This document shows, piece after piece, positions 9,200 through 22,619 of a stretch of 64,000 bases of DNA. Within the stretch, counting starts at the first letter, position 1. The number at the start of each line of letters is the position of its first letter. The stretch is from Pristionchus mayeri (lineage: Eukaryota > Nematoda > Chromadorea > Rhabditida > Neodiplogasteridae). Below the pieces are notes generated by a model. That model was not told where the DNA came from, made no database searches, and was given only the letters and a program-made list of their open reading frames with translations. A program made the position numbers and the translations under genes. The stretch spans positions 22,223,292 to 22,287,291 of the forward strand of contig BTRK01000003.1 of the NCBI GenBank assembly GCA_036245805.1. Reading direction: 5' to 3'.

Positions 9200-11342
9200 C
9201 CTACAAATGAGAGATGGATTGATAACCAGAGGAAGAGCACAGAACAGAAATAACAAAGAGAAAGATCAATGCAGAGTATCACATTGTATAATAATCAAAG
9301 ATAATAGAGTGAAGGTGTGTGAATGAATGAACACCGGGAATGGTCATCGATTTCTCCGCCCCTCGCAATCTCTTCCCCTCCCGTCCCTTCTGCTCGTTTT
9401 GAGTCAACGGATACACAAGGAAAAACCAGCGATAACAATGAAGAGATAGGATAATCTGTCGGGTACAAAACATATAGGAATCGAAAGATTACTGGGAGAA
9501 GAGAAGGGGAAAGAGAGAGTAGATGCAACAAGAGCCATGGAAATGAAATGGCATAGTAGAGCAAGGATAAAATTGATCACAACAATCGATAGCCTAAAAA
9601 GAGAGAAAGCTATAGAGGTCAGCGGATAATAGTTAGATCAAGAGGGATGGAACAGTCGAGAGAGAGAGGGAAGGTGGGAGAGGGGCGCTAGTATAGGGAT
9701 GAGCGGGGGAGAGGGAACCGGTCTCTTCACTCCCTCCCACTGTAGTACTACCCGTGAGACAGATGCCTTGTTCAGCCTCAAAGTCTTTCTGGAGCGCACG
9801 TGCTTAGGTAGAATTGGAGATGTTACCCTGGCAACCAGTGCTACTCTCCCTCCCTTGCCGAATAACAATTGAGAAGGGGAAGGAGAAAGATAGACACGTA
9901 AGGGAGTTTCGTAAATCTAGCATGACTCACTTTCCAATTACACGAAACAACTGTCTACAGTGTGGCATCACATCACTTCCCTGTACAATAAAACATTCCC
10001 TCCACATATCAAGAGATTTATTATTGCATAGTTACGAAATGATCAGCGACAAGAAGTGTTCGAGAGAGGCATAAGAGATGTGATAATACTCAGAAGGCAG
10101 AAAATCGATTGGTGGGGCAAGTTGGAAGAGTGGAAGAGTCGCGTAACGACGTCGATTGTGCATAGAACGAGTGCTCAGCGAATGAGTCGAGACAAGACGC
10201 TCCCACTTCGTTCGAGAGACGATTAGATAGATCTAAATGGGGGTCAACCAGTAGAAAGTGATCAGTCGATACCTGAATACAATAGGAGGAGGACGGAGGA
10301 CGGTTGAGGTCGGCATTGGACGACTTGAAAAGAGGGACGGTAGCACCAAGGAGGGGGCAAGAGAAGGGAGTGACGGACGAGGAGAAGGAGGAGAGTCTAT
10401 TTGTGTTTGTGAGGAGTTGAGTACACGCGAAGCTTCCTCGCCCTCCGACCTCTCCCCGCTTCCATCTCCTTTCTTCCCCTTTCACGCTCCCGAAGAACAT
10501 TGAAACGCAGCCTAGATCAATAATACGTCGTGCAAATATGGCAAACGGAGAGATGGAGAAATAAAAACTCGGAAAATTAGCGCCGATCCGGCGAAAATAA
10601 ATTATTAACCGCACCGATCAGGCGAAACTAAATTCCTATAATTTAGAAGCTTCTAATTGTAAGTTGAAAACCAAACTCATTGTAGACGAACATGAAAAAT
10701 AAAATAAGAGATATTTGGCGAGCGAATTATGACAACTCCATTTTAATATTTGCGAAAAATTTTTTAAAAATGTAGGTATATTCCTATTGATTTTTCGTTT
10801 ACAGTACTTTAAAGGGATTCTTCTTGGGAGTAGACTTGTGGGTACGGTATACGGTAATTACAGAGGTTAAGATTTTTTTGCATCGCTTAGTTTTACCGTT
10901 TTTTTACTCTCATTGTCAGATAGAATCAACATAGACTCGATTTATTGAGCACGTATTTCTATATGTATACCCTTCTTGATTTCCTTCCGAAACCCCTAAA
11001 TTCAACTATTTTCTTTTCAAAACTTCAATTTCTTCTTTTTCAAATACATATCTATTTCATATTTCTTTTTCAAGCTTATAAATTAATTGAGCGTGAGCAT
11101 CCATTGAAGCTTCTTATTCTTACTCTCGACACGCGTCTTGTCATACTGTAGGCTCTATGAAAAGAGCCATAATGAGCCGTTTCGTCGCATGCTAATAAAA
11201 ACTACTTCAGACTTTATATATCATCCGTTCTCTTTCCATCTGCTTGTTTGCTCATTTTAGTCGCATTCAATCGTTTCCTATGTTTTAGCATGTTTTATCG
11301 ATCTTCTTGCTAATTCGATCAAACGTTATCTTTTGAGGGGTG
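9200..11342. other. Divergent intergenic region
   Basis: This 2.1-kb region separates the CX-module gene (minus) from the DHHC gene (plus) and must hold both promoters. It is purine/pyrimidine-strand biased between 9200 and 10500 and AT-rich from 10600 to 11300. A short imperfect direct repeat (CCGATCCGGCGAAA / CCGATCAGGCGAAA) lies near 10585-10630. A 174-codon minus-strand frame at 10090-10614 shows no family features. No defined promoter element could be named. Confidence 0.5.
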
Positions 11343-14300
11343 ATGTGCAAGAAGTTATCACAACTGTTACCAGCGGGGGTGGCATGGTTTCTGCTCGTTG
11401 GATCCACTGCTTTCTTCTACGCACTTCTTGCTCCCAGACTAATGCAAGACGACGTGTGGGGTGTAAGTTCCTCATATCAATTACACTATGGCAAGTGTGC
11501 TTGTCTTATTAATCATCCCATCAATATATACCACTAACGCTCGTTCCTTTACCATTCGTGAGTAAGTAACATTTGGTTGTTCAAATTCTTGGTGTATTCC
11601 AGATTCGAGCTTACTTCGTGGTAGGTTTTGATGTGCTTCTCTTTCTTCTCGTCGTTTCTAATCTCGTCATGGCAATGTGTCTCGATCCCGGAATCTATCC
11701 TATCGGTATTTTTCATTCGTATTTTTTTTGCTTTTTTGAAATATATTAACGTCTTTTTATATATTTTTTCTTTTCACAACTAAGATTTTAAACTAATATT
11801 TACAGCAACAGTCTCTGAAGAGCAGAATGGAGGTGATGAATTCCGCTCGCCACTCTACAAAAATGTCGTGATAAACGGAATAAGTGTTCGCATGAAGTGG
11901 TTGGTATTTTTATTTATATATTTCTCGTTTAATCGAAGTGTTTTTCTGACTTGTCGATTAAAAAAAAACAACTAGAATGCCTTACTTCAATATTTCTTAT
12001 GATGACGCATTTTAATATGACCATTTGTGTTGAGGTGCGTCACTTGCAAGTTCTACCGCCCTCCGCGTGCATCTCACTGCTCCGTCTGCAATAGGTTAGT
12101 TTAAAAAAATATATTTTAATATGAAATTTTATCCTCTATTCCTTCAAGCATCTTGCTCGCCTACTATGGCCGTCATACATGGCCGGTTATTTGACAATTT
12201 GTTCCCCACTGAAGCGGTTAGATACAATTTCTTGAAAATTCAAGTGGTCCGAAATGCGAAAATCGTGAATTTTGGGTCAAATATTTAAATATTTCGCTTA
12301 TTTTAGTGATAAATGGATGCAATAAGAAAGTGGCCTGAAAATTTTTTTTCTCAAGTGGTTCCGTTCAACATTGTCGAGCATATTCTTTGTATGATGGCCG
12401 TCTAATCCCCCGTGACTCAGATGCATCGACAACTTCGACCACCACTGTCCGTGGGTGCACAACTGCGTGGGATGGCGCAACTACCGCTACTTCTTCTTCT
12501 TCCTCGTTTTCCTCTCCCTCCACATGCTCTACGTCTTCACCACCTGCGCAGTCTTTCTCAGCCACACCAGATTGGGAATGGGCAACGAGTGAGCTTCCCT
12601 TCTCTCTCTACATTTGTTAAATTAAAAAATCTCGACCAGTACTGTACTAGGTAGATATATGACTTTTACACTGAGCTGAACAACTTATGTGAAAAATATT
12701 GCGTATGCATCGTTAGTAGAATATGGATTGTGATACGGGTATTAATAGGAATGTATTCAAGCTAGACTGACTTCATAATGAGTGTGGTTGCAGTTCGAGC
12801 TACCCGATGGATCCTCCCTTCCTGTGTGGGGTTGTCCTCCTCATTCTAACTCTCATCCTCTCCATTCCCGTCATCGGCCTCACTGTATTCCATGTGATAC
12901 TTGTCGTGAGAGGGAGGAGTACCAATGAGCAGGTACGGCTAGGGGGGGGACTTGAGTGAGCGATCACCAGATATTAGCGAGACGTACTCTGTGTTGCAAT
13001 TGCTTTTTAAATAGTTTATGGTTGCAAGAGGAAACATTTATAAAATGAGATAGATGTGGCTGAAGAGGATGTGCTTGAGGTGACGGGTAAGTTCCAATCG
13101 GGTTTCAATCCCTTTACGAGGGGATGGATGGACAACTGCTTCTTCGCCCTCTGTCACTCACAGTCTCCTTCGTTAGTTTATGCATTTTGAATATATTTTA
13201 ATATTTGACAAAAAATTTATTAAGGAAACTTTCCTTATTAGGAAAGTATGATTATTCGATTCCATACTTTCTAATATTCAATCAAAGTCTAAGCATTGTT
13301 TAAAAGACACAAAATGTGGTCGAAAATACAATATGGAAATATATTTCAAATTTCCAGATTTGTCGGCTATCCTTCGACAAGAACGAAGAAGAAAGTGGAA
13401 CACAGAAATAAGGTGAGGGCCATTTCTGCCAATTTTGCGATGCAATGTAGCCCCCAGCTTGTTCTACAATTGTTGGATGTTGTGAATCAGGGATAACCCC
13501 CCCCCCCCCCATCGAGGGAAAGATTACTCCAGTTTCCACTCTTTCACTTCCCTTCAATTCCATTCCTCTCCTCTTTCAGCGAATTCTCAAAGTTCTGGTG
13601 ACAGACGAGACCTCGGTCCTCTACGTGCCCGATGGCGAGGGCAAGGAAGGCCACATCAGGGTAGGTCATATCCATCCTACCGACCTCCCGAATTCCCTCT
13701 GCCCATGACTTTGCTGTCTATCAGATTAGCCGTTTCTGCTTCTCAGAGATTAGCCTCAGTTGTTTTCTTCTCTTTCTGTTTTCCGAAATATGGGCACATC
13801 TGTGAATTTCGCTCTATTGTTCTGTGAAAAAAACATCATTAGTTTGAAATGGCCGAGAAGGATAAATAAAAAGCCTTTCTCTCTTGAACATTGACATCAA
13901 AAAGTGTTAATCAGTCATTGTGCTTTCAAATAGCGGCCCTGTCTAACAGTCTCGTCTCGTCTATCCTAACCTGGTTGCAGTTGAAGCAGATGCGTCAGGG
14001 CGACTCTGACTCGGTGGGCACGGCCCTCTCCCTAGGAAGGAGAGAAGAGAAGAGTGCGACTGCCAATGGAAGCACCTGCAACCTATACGAGGAGAAAAGT
14101 GAGATGCGTCTTCCCATGTATTGCACTGTGCACTCGCTCAAATATGGCTAATGCTTGTGGCTGGAAACATGAATCGTGTCTTCCTCATCGGATCTTTCGG
14201 GCAAATTCGATTCCTCGTCTGGCTTTGTCTCTAGACACAGTTCCGTAAATCGTTTTCTCCCGAAAAGTTCGATATTTGAAGCCGCTCATTCATATTAAAG

Positions 14301-15341
14301 TTGAGGACAATCGGGAATGGGGGAAAATGGGCGCCGTGATTTCAGAATCCTTTATCTGACGAGGACTCAATTTGTAATGTGCAATGAGTGTCGTGGGAAG
14401 AGTGGAAGGGGTAACTGAATAGTAGTAGACAAGTGTCTAATTAGTATCTCCGACCAGGGGGGAGGAGAGGGGAGGCGGATACTTCGATGTTTGAGCGCGT
14501 GTAAATGGAGTAATCGACTGACGTGTTCTCACTTCTCTTGTTTTCTGGACGAAGTTAGAATTGAGAGACAGATTGGGTTACACGTCATAGACTTCCTCTT
14601 ATAGTAGTAACACCACCCACTCATATCCAGTAACCGTGTCTACCTTACCCCCTCTGTAAAGAAAGGAAGGAATGAGGATCTAGAACGAGTTCGCAAAATA
14701 TGTGAATTGTTTCGGAACCAGAGTATGTTTGGCATGACGAAAGCCGATAACGGGAATAGGCAATGAGGGACGGAAATGGAGTACACAAAAAGTAAGGAAG
14801 CAGTTGATCGATCATCTTCCCAATAGAGAGTGCGTCAATGGGGAGAGGGAATGAACTGTGGTTGCTCAGACTCGTCAGCTGCAGCGTACGAGGCTTCAGT
14901 GGCAGAGGCGATGCAGGGCTCTTCCCTCTCAGCAGGATCCCCCTCCAGTGAGAGACTCGCCCTACTCAATGGTCAGTGAAGGGGGGAGCTTCTCCTTCCC
15001 CTTTGATGCACCCTTTGCACCTGTCTTTGTCACTACGCAACAATTACATTTTTTTTTACATCTATTCAAAACAAGTGTGGATAGTTGCCCGTTCTTCTGG
15101 AATAGCCTTTCTAACAAATTGGTGTGTAGTGTTATGTAGGTATTGTTGTGGTACTTCTGAGGTGGTGTAGGTTGATCGTACAAGTGAATACGGCTACTGT
15201 AGACTGTTTATTCATACCGCATCTTTTGAATCGCGAATTGATTTGATTGCAGGCGACAGACGCGGGAAGCCTCTCGCCTTCTCAGATGCCATGCGAATCC
15301 ACGACGAGTTGTCATCCCCGACGAAGGCCGTCAATCTGTGA
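11343..15341 (+). CDS. DHHC palmitoyltransferase, ZDHHC5/8-type
   Basis: This is a membrane S-acyltransferase of about 415 aa. Exons include 11343-11462, 11603-11705, 11806-11899, 12035-12094, 12421-12588, 12794-12932 and 13080-13171, then shorter ones to the TGA at 15341. Residues 1-40 hold the first membrane helix ([20 protein letters not shown]). The second helix is followed by the DPG motif (LDPGIYPIG). The zinc-binding Cys-rich domain reads [13 protein letters not shown], then HCSVCNRC, and the catalytic DHHC is intact ([13 protein letters not shown]). Two further helices follow, then a TTxE-equivalent segment (RGRSTNEQ) and a long Ser/Gly/Glu-rich cytosolic tail. DPGIYP plus FYRPPR and the extended tail place it with ZDHHC5/8 (C. 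elegans dhhc-8 is my best guess). Splice phases agree throughout. Confidence 0.93.
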
Positions 15342-17418
15342 TAGACACCAAGTGTCCTACTGTATTCCCCACCGTGTCTCTACGGGTCCACCGTAGTTTG
15401 TAGATCACTAATTATATATAGGTGAAATAAGTTATTGTTATTGACCCCTGTTCCCCTCTGTCTTCCCTCCGTTCACCCTTCTTTCGCCGTCCACTCCATT
15501 GGTATTGCCTCTTCTCTCTTCATGAACCTTCCCCCTTCTTCTCCCGGGTGCTTTCCATAGCTCCGCCCCTTCCTGTCTTCCTCCCCCAGTTTCCACCATC
15601 CCGCCCCAATCGTGTGTCCATTAATGCCGTCCCTCTACAGGTCTCGAACTCATATGATGATAGATAGACAGGCTTTGAGCTCTCCGAGACGCAATCTTTC
15701 CCGCCCCTTTTCTCCCATCTTGAAGATTTGGTACAGTCTACTTCTGAATGTCTCAAGTAGTTTCTCACCCGCCCCAGTAGACTCTTTGAAAGAGAAGACG
15801 AGACTCGTAGACTGATCATCTCCCTGTTGTGTTGTCTCTCTCCCTCTGTGGATCTCTTCCGATGGCATACCATTGATAGGACCTCCTCTTGTACACTCGG
15901 ATGCTTTACCCCCCTTTCCCTATCAGTGTGTATTCAACGATAGTCACACCATCCCCCGCCCTCTTCCACTCCTTCCGCATAATGGAGTAGGGATCGAGAT
16001 TCGACTAATCTGCAATGCCCGCCCCTTCGCACTTTTTTATTCAGCGCTCTCTACATTGTCATACAGGTCCGTGTATCCCATTGTTTGTTATCCAAATCAT
16101 CTCATTGCATTATCGGTGGCTTTCGATATAAAACGCCTCACTCAATGATGATCCGTTACAGTACCCAGTGCCACAATATTCTGAAGGGATTAGGGGGAAG
16201 GAAGTAGTCACGTGTGTCACCCATTTGTCGAATCCCATTAATGGAATCGATACTGGTTCCTCCTCCCTCTTGTTCTCCTATTGAAATAGCCCCACTCTCG
16301 TAAGATCAGACGAGGGAGTGCGAGAAGGGAGAGATTCTTCTCTCTCATCACACCAATGCCTTCCCTTCGCCCTTCTCTCCATTCGGCTGCAAAGTCAGTC
16401 TCAAATATCGTCTCTCGAGTGCGCACTCGTAGTGGGTAATGGATTAGACTCTCCCTTCTCACGTGATATCCCCTACTTCTATCATCTAGAGAGTACGAGA
16501 AATTGAGAGAAACCCGAAGAAGACTAAGTAGTTTACACAGTCTTCAATCTATTTACTCGTCTTGGTCACTACTGCTCATCCCCTTCCAGTCACTCTATCA
16601 ACATCTTCCCATCTGGGTGATCCCTTCTGTCCCTCCCCCCTTCGGGCCCTCCCTCCACTCCCCTCCCTCCCCCCTCCCTCCAGTCCAGAATCATCTGTCT
16701 TCCTCCACAGATCACACGAGTGTTTCGTCACTCTTCCTCTTCCTCTTCATCTCGAGATCACTGGGGGAAACCTCTTTCACTTAGTCCTCATTCGAGAGCC
16801 CTATCAGGTATCTGGCCCCTTTCCATCTCAATGGTCCATTCCTTCGAATATCTCATGTTACTACCTTCTTCCCCTCTTTGCCTCTTCTGCCTCAACTGCA
16901 ACTAATTATTGAGGTCGTTTGCTCGTAGGATGAATCTCTCCCTTGTCTCTCCCATTTCACTCCGAGGTCTCATTTTGAACTTTGCCTCGTCTTTTCCTCC
17001 TTCCCTTCAATTAAAAGTAGAGGAATAGAAGACAATGCAGAGGATGAGAATGGAGAGGGGGGGGGGAGGGGGCAGGTCTCCTCGAAGGGGGCAGATCTCT
17101 TCCACTCGCTCCCTGATCCCTTCTCCACTCCACTCTTGGCAACCCCTGCTTTCATCCCGTCGCTAGCCCTCATTTCGTGTCGTTTGATCTACTTCCATTT
17201 CCTCTTACGACTTCTACATGAAAATACTCCTCGTTTCGTCGTTTCTTGTTTTTTCGTAGCTAATTTTTCCGTGGGATCGACTGCTTCGGTTCTGATTTCA
17301 CTCCTCATTATGAATCGCTTCTTCTGTGATTGTTGTCATGAGTCGTCAATGAACCATTCAGTGGGATATTCGTGTGGTTGTGGTCTCTCCCGGATAGGTG
17401 GGCGTCCCCCTTCCTCCC
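15342..17418. other. Intergenic, pyrimidine-rich
   Basis: Contains the DHHC 3' UTR and the upstream region of the GPCR gene. The plus strand is strongly C/T-rich with several C runs. Open frames here are low-complexity Ser/Pro/Leu readings of the pyrimidine tracts, with no splice-consistent gene. Confidence 0.55.
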
Positions 17419-20400
17419 ATGAACTCGACCATGAATTCGACGGCAGACGGGTACTGTCTGAATGAGGAGCAGTTGAAGTTGTCCCATCACACCGTCGAGT
17501 CACTCGTCATCGGAAAGGTGAGAGATGAACTCATTCTCGACCATCTCAATGGGCAGAGGAATTTAGAGTGGGGAGGGGATGCCTCAATGGACATCTCTTG
17601 TCTAGAGCGAACACGATATGAAAACGAGTGACAATTGAAAAACAAGTCGTAGGATTGGATAGATTCGAATGCACGTGCAAAAGGGTAACTCTCATCGGGA
17701 TCCCTGAGAGTTGGGATAGGTTCGTGCTTGGCTGAGATCGAACTGATTCCCACGGCTGCACAAATAGTTTGCACTACTGAACTGCAGGCACTACGGTTTG
17801 AGCAGATGAGAACTAACTGAAGAGTTCTGTTTTTGATTACAATCATAGTAGAGTTGAAAGAAAGAGATTAGATTGGTGGAATGATGCTGGTTGAGATCGT
17901 GCCCCTGCTCATCATCTTCGGCATTTCTGGGAACGTCGTGAATCTCTCGGTGTTGTTGGATGGAAAGATGAGAACGAGGTACAGAGGAAGGAAGGGACTA
18001 AAGTGACTAGGAAGTTGCCATCTCCCATTACATCCACACCCACAAACCCTCGATCGAGAACGAAGAGAGGGGTCTGGAGGACACGTGGATCAAACGATGA
18101 CCAATTATGATCTTTGATATTTCCAGATCGAATACTCTGCTGGCAAATCTGGCAGTGACTGACATCTTCTTCCTCCTCTTTATGATCCCCCATTGGTCAG
18201 TTCCTCCCTTATTCCGTGGAATTTGAAGATAAAAAAAGAGAGTTGATTCTTGTGGATGGAATATGCGTGAGGGATGGCGCTGATCTCCTTCCCCCTTATC
18301 CTCCTTCCCTTGCAGCATGGCTCACTATCGATGGTTCGACCACTCGTACTACTTCCGATTGCTGTACATATCGAATAAGATGCATCTGATCGCGATGCTC
18401 AACTGGGCGTCAGCCTGTGCTATCTGGTATGAACACCCCTTCTCCTCTTCTATTCCCTTTCTCTCAGACGAATGTGAAAACTCGATGAACTTTGACAGTA
18501 ATTCGTGTAAAATAACTCTAGGTAAAGGGGTCTAGTGATCGAAAATACTCCCCCTCTGCACATCACCTATTAGGTGTGTTTGCTCACTGAATGGTCGAGG
18601 GCGGGAATGAAAGAGATGGAAGATCTTCTCGGAAATGGGCTCACGTTGCAATGAATCCACTCCCAATTGGAGGAAGAAGAGAATAATTGGGGAAAATGGA
18701 AGGGGAAGAGAAGAGATTCACTGTCAATCGGATGAGAAGTCGACTATGGACAGGGGAAAGATCGAGGGATGAAGTGGATGGAGGCCTCCATTGGAGGGGA
18801 AGGAGGGGAAGTGAAATGACATCTAATCGATTGCTTATTCCACCAATCAGACATTGTAAAAAATACTAAAATTTCCACCATGTTAGTCAGATAATGAAGT
18901 CGTGTTGTATTTGGATCTCTGAAAATGTCAGGAGAAATCTCAAGGATTCTGAAAAAAAGCGAAAATGGTTGGGCTAAATAAGATTGATGAAAAGAGAAGA
19001 ATAATGTTTCCCTGCAGGTTGGTGTTGGCAGTATCCCTCGAGCGACTCGTCGTCATCAAATGGCCCCTTCGATCTCGCGATCGACCCATCCTCATGAAGC
19101 CCGCACTTCTAGTCAGTTTGACCTACCATAGCATGGTACTGTAAGGGTATGGCCTGTCATCTTGAGGGGGTCAGACTCTTCATCTAGCCTCAGGGGACTT
19201 CTCGTTTGCATCCACCTTCTTCTGCCTTCCTTCCTCATTTTGAAAAATAATGCGTGCCTTGTGCAAAGAGAGACTCATTCACATGCAAAACGAGTGGGGA
19301 AGGCTTCGTTTACCCACTGGAAGAGAGGGAGAGAGTAGGAAGAGGTGGGAGGGGGGGAGAGACTCCAGACCGAATCGACTCCTGCCTGAAATCCGAGTCG
19401 ATCCAATCCTATTGAGGTTTTCCTCATCTTCGTTCTTACTGGACTCCTCACCTTCTACAACCATTTCGCATGTGAGTAAGAGCAGGAATGAGGGAAGGGA
19501 GGAGTACGGTATCTACCATATCCTTTCAGATTTCTGCCCCACCAAGATCTTCTGCAATGGCACACAGCCTCATGCTATCTGCATCCACTCCGATTCTGAT
19601 CAGTAAGTGAAGGGAAGGGAGAGAAAGGAAGTGGTAGATCATTCGTCATTCTCTTCATGTTTGTTGTTGTTGACAGTCAGAGAGATTGTACAGCTTTGTA
19701 CATAATGAGAAGAGGTAGACCAAAATAAGCAAGGGATTCGAAATAGTGAGGGATTGAGCAGAAAGCAGACAAACTCTTAGCCACTGAACAATGAGTGATC
19801 GGTTTGCTCCCCGTTCTCTGGTGTTCTTCTAATTGCTCCTCGGCTTCCCTCTATTTCGGTTCCGATGATCGGCAAATATCAAATGGAAAGTGGGCTCAAA
19901 GTACAGGGAATAACAAAACGAGACGATCCCTCAAGTGGTTTGTTCCGAACTCATAAGCTCTAGATGAAATCGAAATTGGTGTAGGAATATTGTTATTGGA
20001 GACGGCTCGAGACGATATTTCGTGAGAAAAACGTTCCCTTCTAGAATTGGGATAAGAGTGGGAGGAATGGAATGGAGAAGAAAGCGAGTGGATGAATGGT
20101 TGTAGATGGATCAAGAACCAGACGAATCCGAATCCGCCGTGGTTCCGTGCCATCATCAGATGGTCTCCTCTCCTCAACGCAGTCGTCGTTGTCTTCGTGC
20201 CCATCCTCCTCGTGTGCATCTCCAATGCCCTCCTCATACTCACCATCAAGAAGAGGTACACATGGGTACGGTAGGGAGTGCGGTGGGTCAGACTCGCGAT
20301 TGCAGGCAAGTCCCGCTGCTGAAGGAGACTTCGGAGCAGGCGAGTCAGCAGAAGACGGAGCAGAGAGTGGCGAGGACTGTCATTCTCATCGTCACCAGCT

Positions 20401-21520
20401 TCACCATCACACAGGTACGGGGGGGGGGAGAACGGCATGGGCATGCATAAATGATCGTTTTAATTGCATTAATATGCGTACAATGTATTCGTTAAAGATA
20501 AGAAATGAATTCTCTTTGAGGGACCCTCGGCAGTGCTCAACGTCGCGGCAGTCTTCCAGCCTGTGGCTGTACCCATGGTAAGCCATACTTACTCTTCCCA
20601 CACATCCTTTCAATAACTTCCTTTTCTGGGGAATTTTTCCATACTTGTTCTCCTCATTATGTAGCTGAGATCACTTGGAAGAGAGTGGCAGCAACTGATG
20701 AATGCGAGACCCAATTAGAATGGAGTGAGTGAATGAGTCAGCAGGTGCTTAGTAAATCACACGTGAAATGGCACTAATTCCGAGCTAAACAGCTGACTTT
20801 CCCATCCATTCGAGTGAATCGAGAGTATCCCGTAGATATCGAGGGTAGAGTGGGAGATCCACACACAATTGGCACACTTTCACGACAGCTTAGAAAACTT
20901 TAGTTCCGGATCGGTCTATTTTTACTCTCATTTTGAATAGTCCTTTCCATTCTATCATTCATCAGATCATTAATCTTGTGCACGTATTAAAATGGAAAAG
21001 CATGAATTCGTTCGTTCAGTTGACTCTGACGACATTCTTCGTCATCCTGGGGAAGGCCCTCACTTTCGTCCTCTTCTGTACTTCTTCCGCTTCCTTCCGT
21101 CAACGACTTCTCCACAAGACGAAGTTGATCCGACGACAGACTGCCAGGTTAGTCCCCTCCCACCGTAATCCATTCTTCGAGTACTGTAATGGTGAAAAGG
21201 AAGTCTTCATCTTCCAGGGGCTTCACTAATTTGCCCATAATCTCTCGGTTTCGGTAAGTCTCGGCCTTGGTAGCACAGCACACTATCAGTTTCCATGTCC
21301 GTCCCTGTCCTCGACTGAGATTATCACTAAGCGTATATCATCTCAGTTCTAACTATGTTTTCCACTCAGTTCATTCCACCTTTGACAGTTCTTCTTCAGG
21401 AAGTTGACGGTGCTCACTCAAGGAGACACGCAGGAGACTCATCTCATGCTCTCCTCTCGCAATTCATCTGCCAGATTCCATCACAAGACTTCCAAAGACT
21501 CGCCTCCCATTCCACTCTGA
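17419..21520 (+). CDS. Rhodopsin-like (class A) peptide-type GPCR
   Basis: Twelve exons encode a seven-helix receptor. The N terminus MNSTMNST carries N-glycosylation sequons. TM1 has the GN motif (FGISGNVVNLSVLL), TM2 reads LLANLAVTDIFFLLF, TM3 follows a Cys (CMAHYRW). The DRY box is replaced by ERL (AVSLERLVVIKWPL). The second extracellular loop is Cys-rich (YFCPTKIFCNGTQ), and TM5 ends ILLVCISNALLILTIKKR. TM6 runs VARTVILIVTSFTITQ into GPSAVLNVAAVFQPV. TM7 (LTTFFVILGKALTFVLFCTS) lacks NPxxY and is followed by a basic juxtamembrane helix (ASFRQRLLHK). Missing NPxxY and the S-x-x-FR-x-x-L ending recall nematode FMRFamide or myosuppressin-like receptor clades, but the ligand cannot be assigned. 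The start at 17419 was chosen as the first ATG before the NST sequons. All junctions keep phase. Confidence 0.88.
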
Positions 21521-22619
21521 ATGAGAGCTGTCTCTCTCTTCATTCGAACCAAAGATACCTCACTCATACTCGTCCCCTTCTGTGTTCTTCCCTTCACTTC
21601 TCTTCCCTCTGTGACTCTCTCCGCATCTCCTTTCATGCGGGTCCATCCTCGTGCCATTCCCTCCCACGTTCGACCTTCCCTCCCCTTCAGATTCCCTTCC
21701 CAACCGGTGATCCCCAGACATCAACCATTCTTACGAGTGCACATTCCCTTGTACAATAAGATATCGACAATTAATGGATAAACTCATAAGAACAATATAA
21801 ATATTCAATGTGAACCCAAAAGGATTGATCGGCTAATCAATTTATGCCGATTCATATTGTTTATTCTGTTCTCTCCTTCTCGTGAATCTTCTTCACGAGT
21901 TCTCAGTTGGTTTCCCCTCTCCCTTTCTCCTTCTTCGCATCTATTCAGCTTCGTAGTCACCTTCTCTTCACTTTCTTCCCTCCATTCGAACCTGTCCAGA
22001 CACACTGAACTTAGATGAGAAGACCGCGTATTGGAAAGCCTGCAAGGGAATGAATAACTCGGGAAAGAGGGAGAGGGGGGAGAGAGGGCAGATACATGGA
22101 GTTTCCCGATCAGTTCATGGTGTCTGATGTCTTGTTCCAAAGGAATCATCTAGATGGGAGGAGAGGAGAGGAGCACCCATAAATTGACTGTAGTTGAAGG
22201 GGAGGGGACAGCTCACGTCTCCATCTGTGAGGTATGGGTGTGAGAGAACCGTAGTCGCACCAAAATTGCGTGTTTCTGATTTATCGATTTCTAGAAATTT
22301 TGCACCGGACAAATCGGGATGAATTCGGGAAAATCGACCATGAAAAAAATATGAGCACAAATTTAGCTCTTAAAATTGCGTATTCGCAATGACTCCGAAA
22401 AGTGAAATTTGCCCCGTGCGGTTCGGTGACCGTTCCGATTTTTCTAACATGTACGATAAGCGATAAGCTTAATGTTAGAAAGAGGAGGTGGTCACAAGTT
22501 GGGAAGTACTGCAAACATTCCGAAGAACACCGATGAAAATTCTTTATCTTGTGAATATCTACATAGATAAACAACGGGTGTTTTTCTGACATATAATTAG
22601 TAAAATTGTTGATCTCGGT
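21521..22619. other. Convergent intergenic region
   Basis: Holds the 3' ends of the GPCR (plus) and the MATH/BTB gene (minus). A block at about 22250-22600 is AT-rich and differs in composition from its GC-richer surroundings. I see no terminal repeats or reading frame of interest in it. Confidence 0.5.

Noticed and set aside
10090..10614. 174-codon minus-strand frame upstream of the CX gene
   Set aside because: No domain, no splice partners, and composition like the surrounding biased DNA. It is probably chance.
12365..12654. Overlapping frames on both strands in the DHHC region
   Set aside because: Shadows of the DHHC exon at 12421-12588, whose own frame holds the DHHC motif.
20096..20581. 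161-codon plus-strand frame
   Set aside because: Out of frame with the receptor exons for TM5 and TM6; it is a shadow running through introns.
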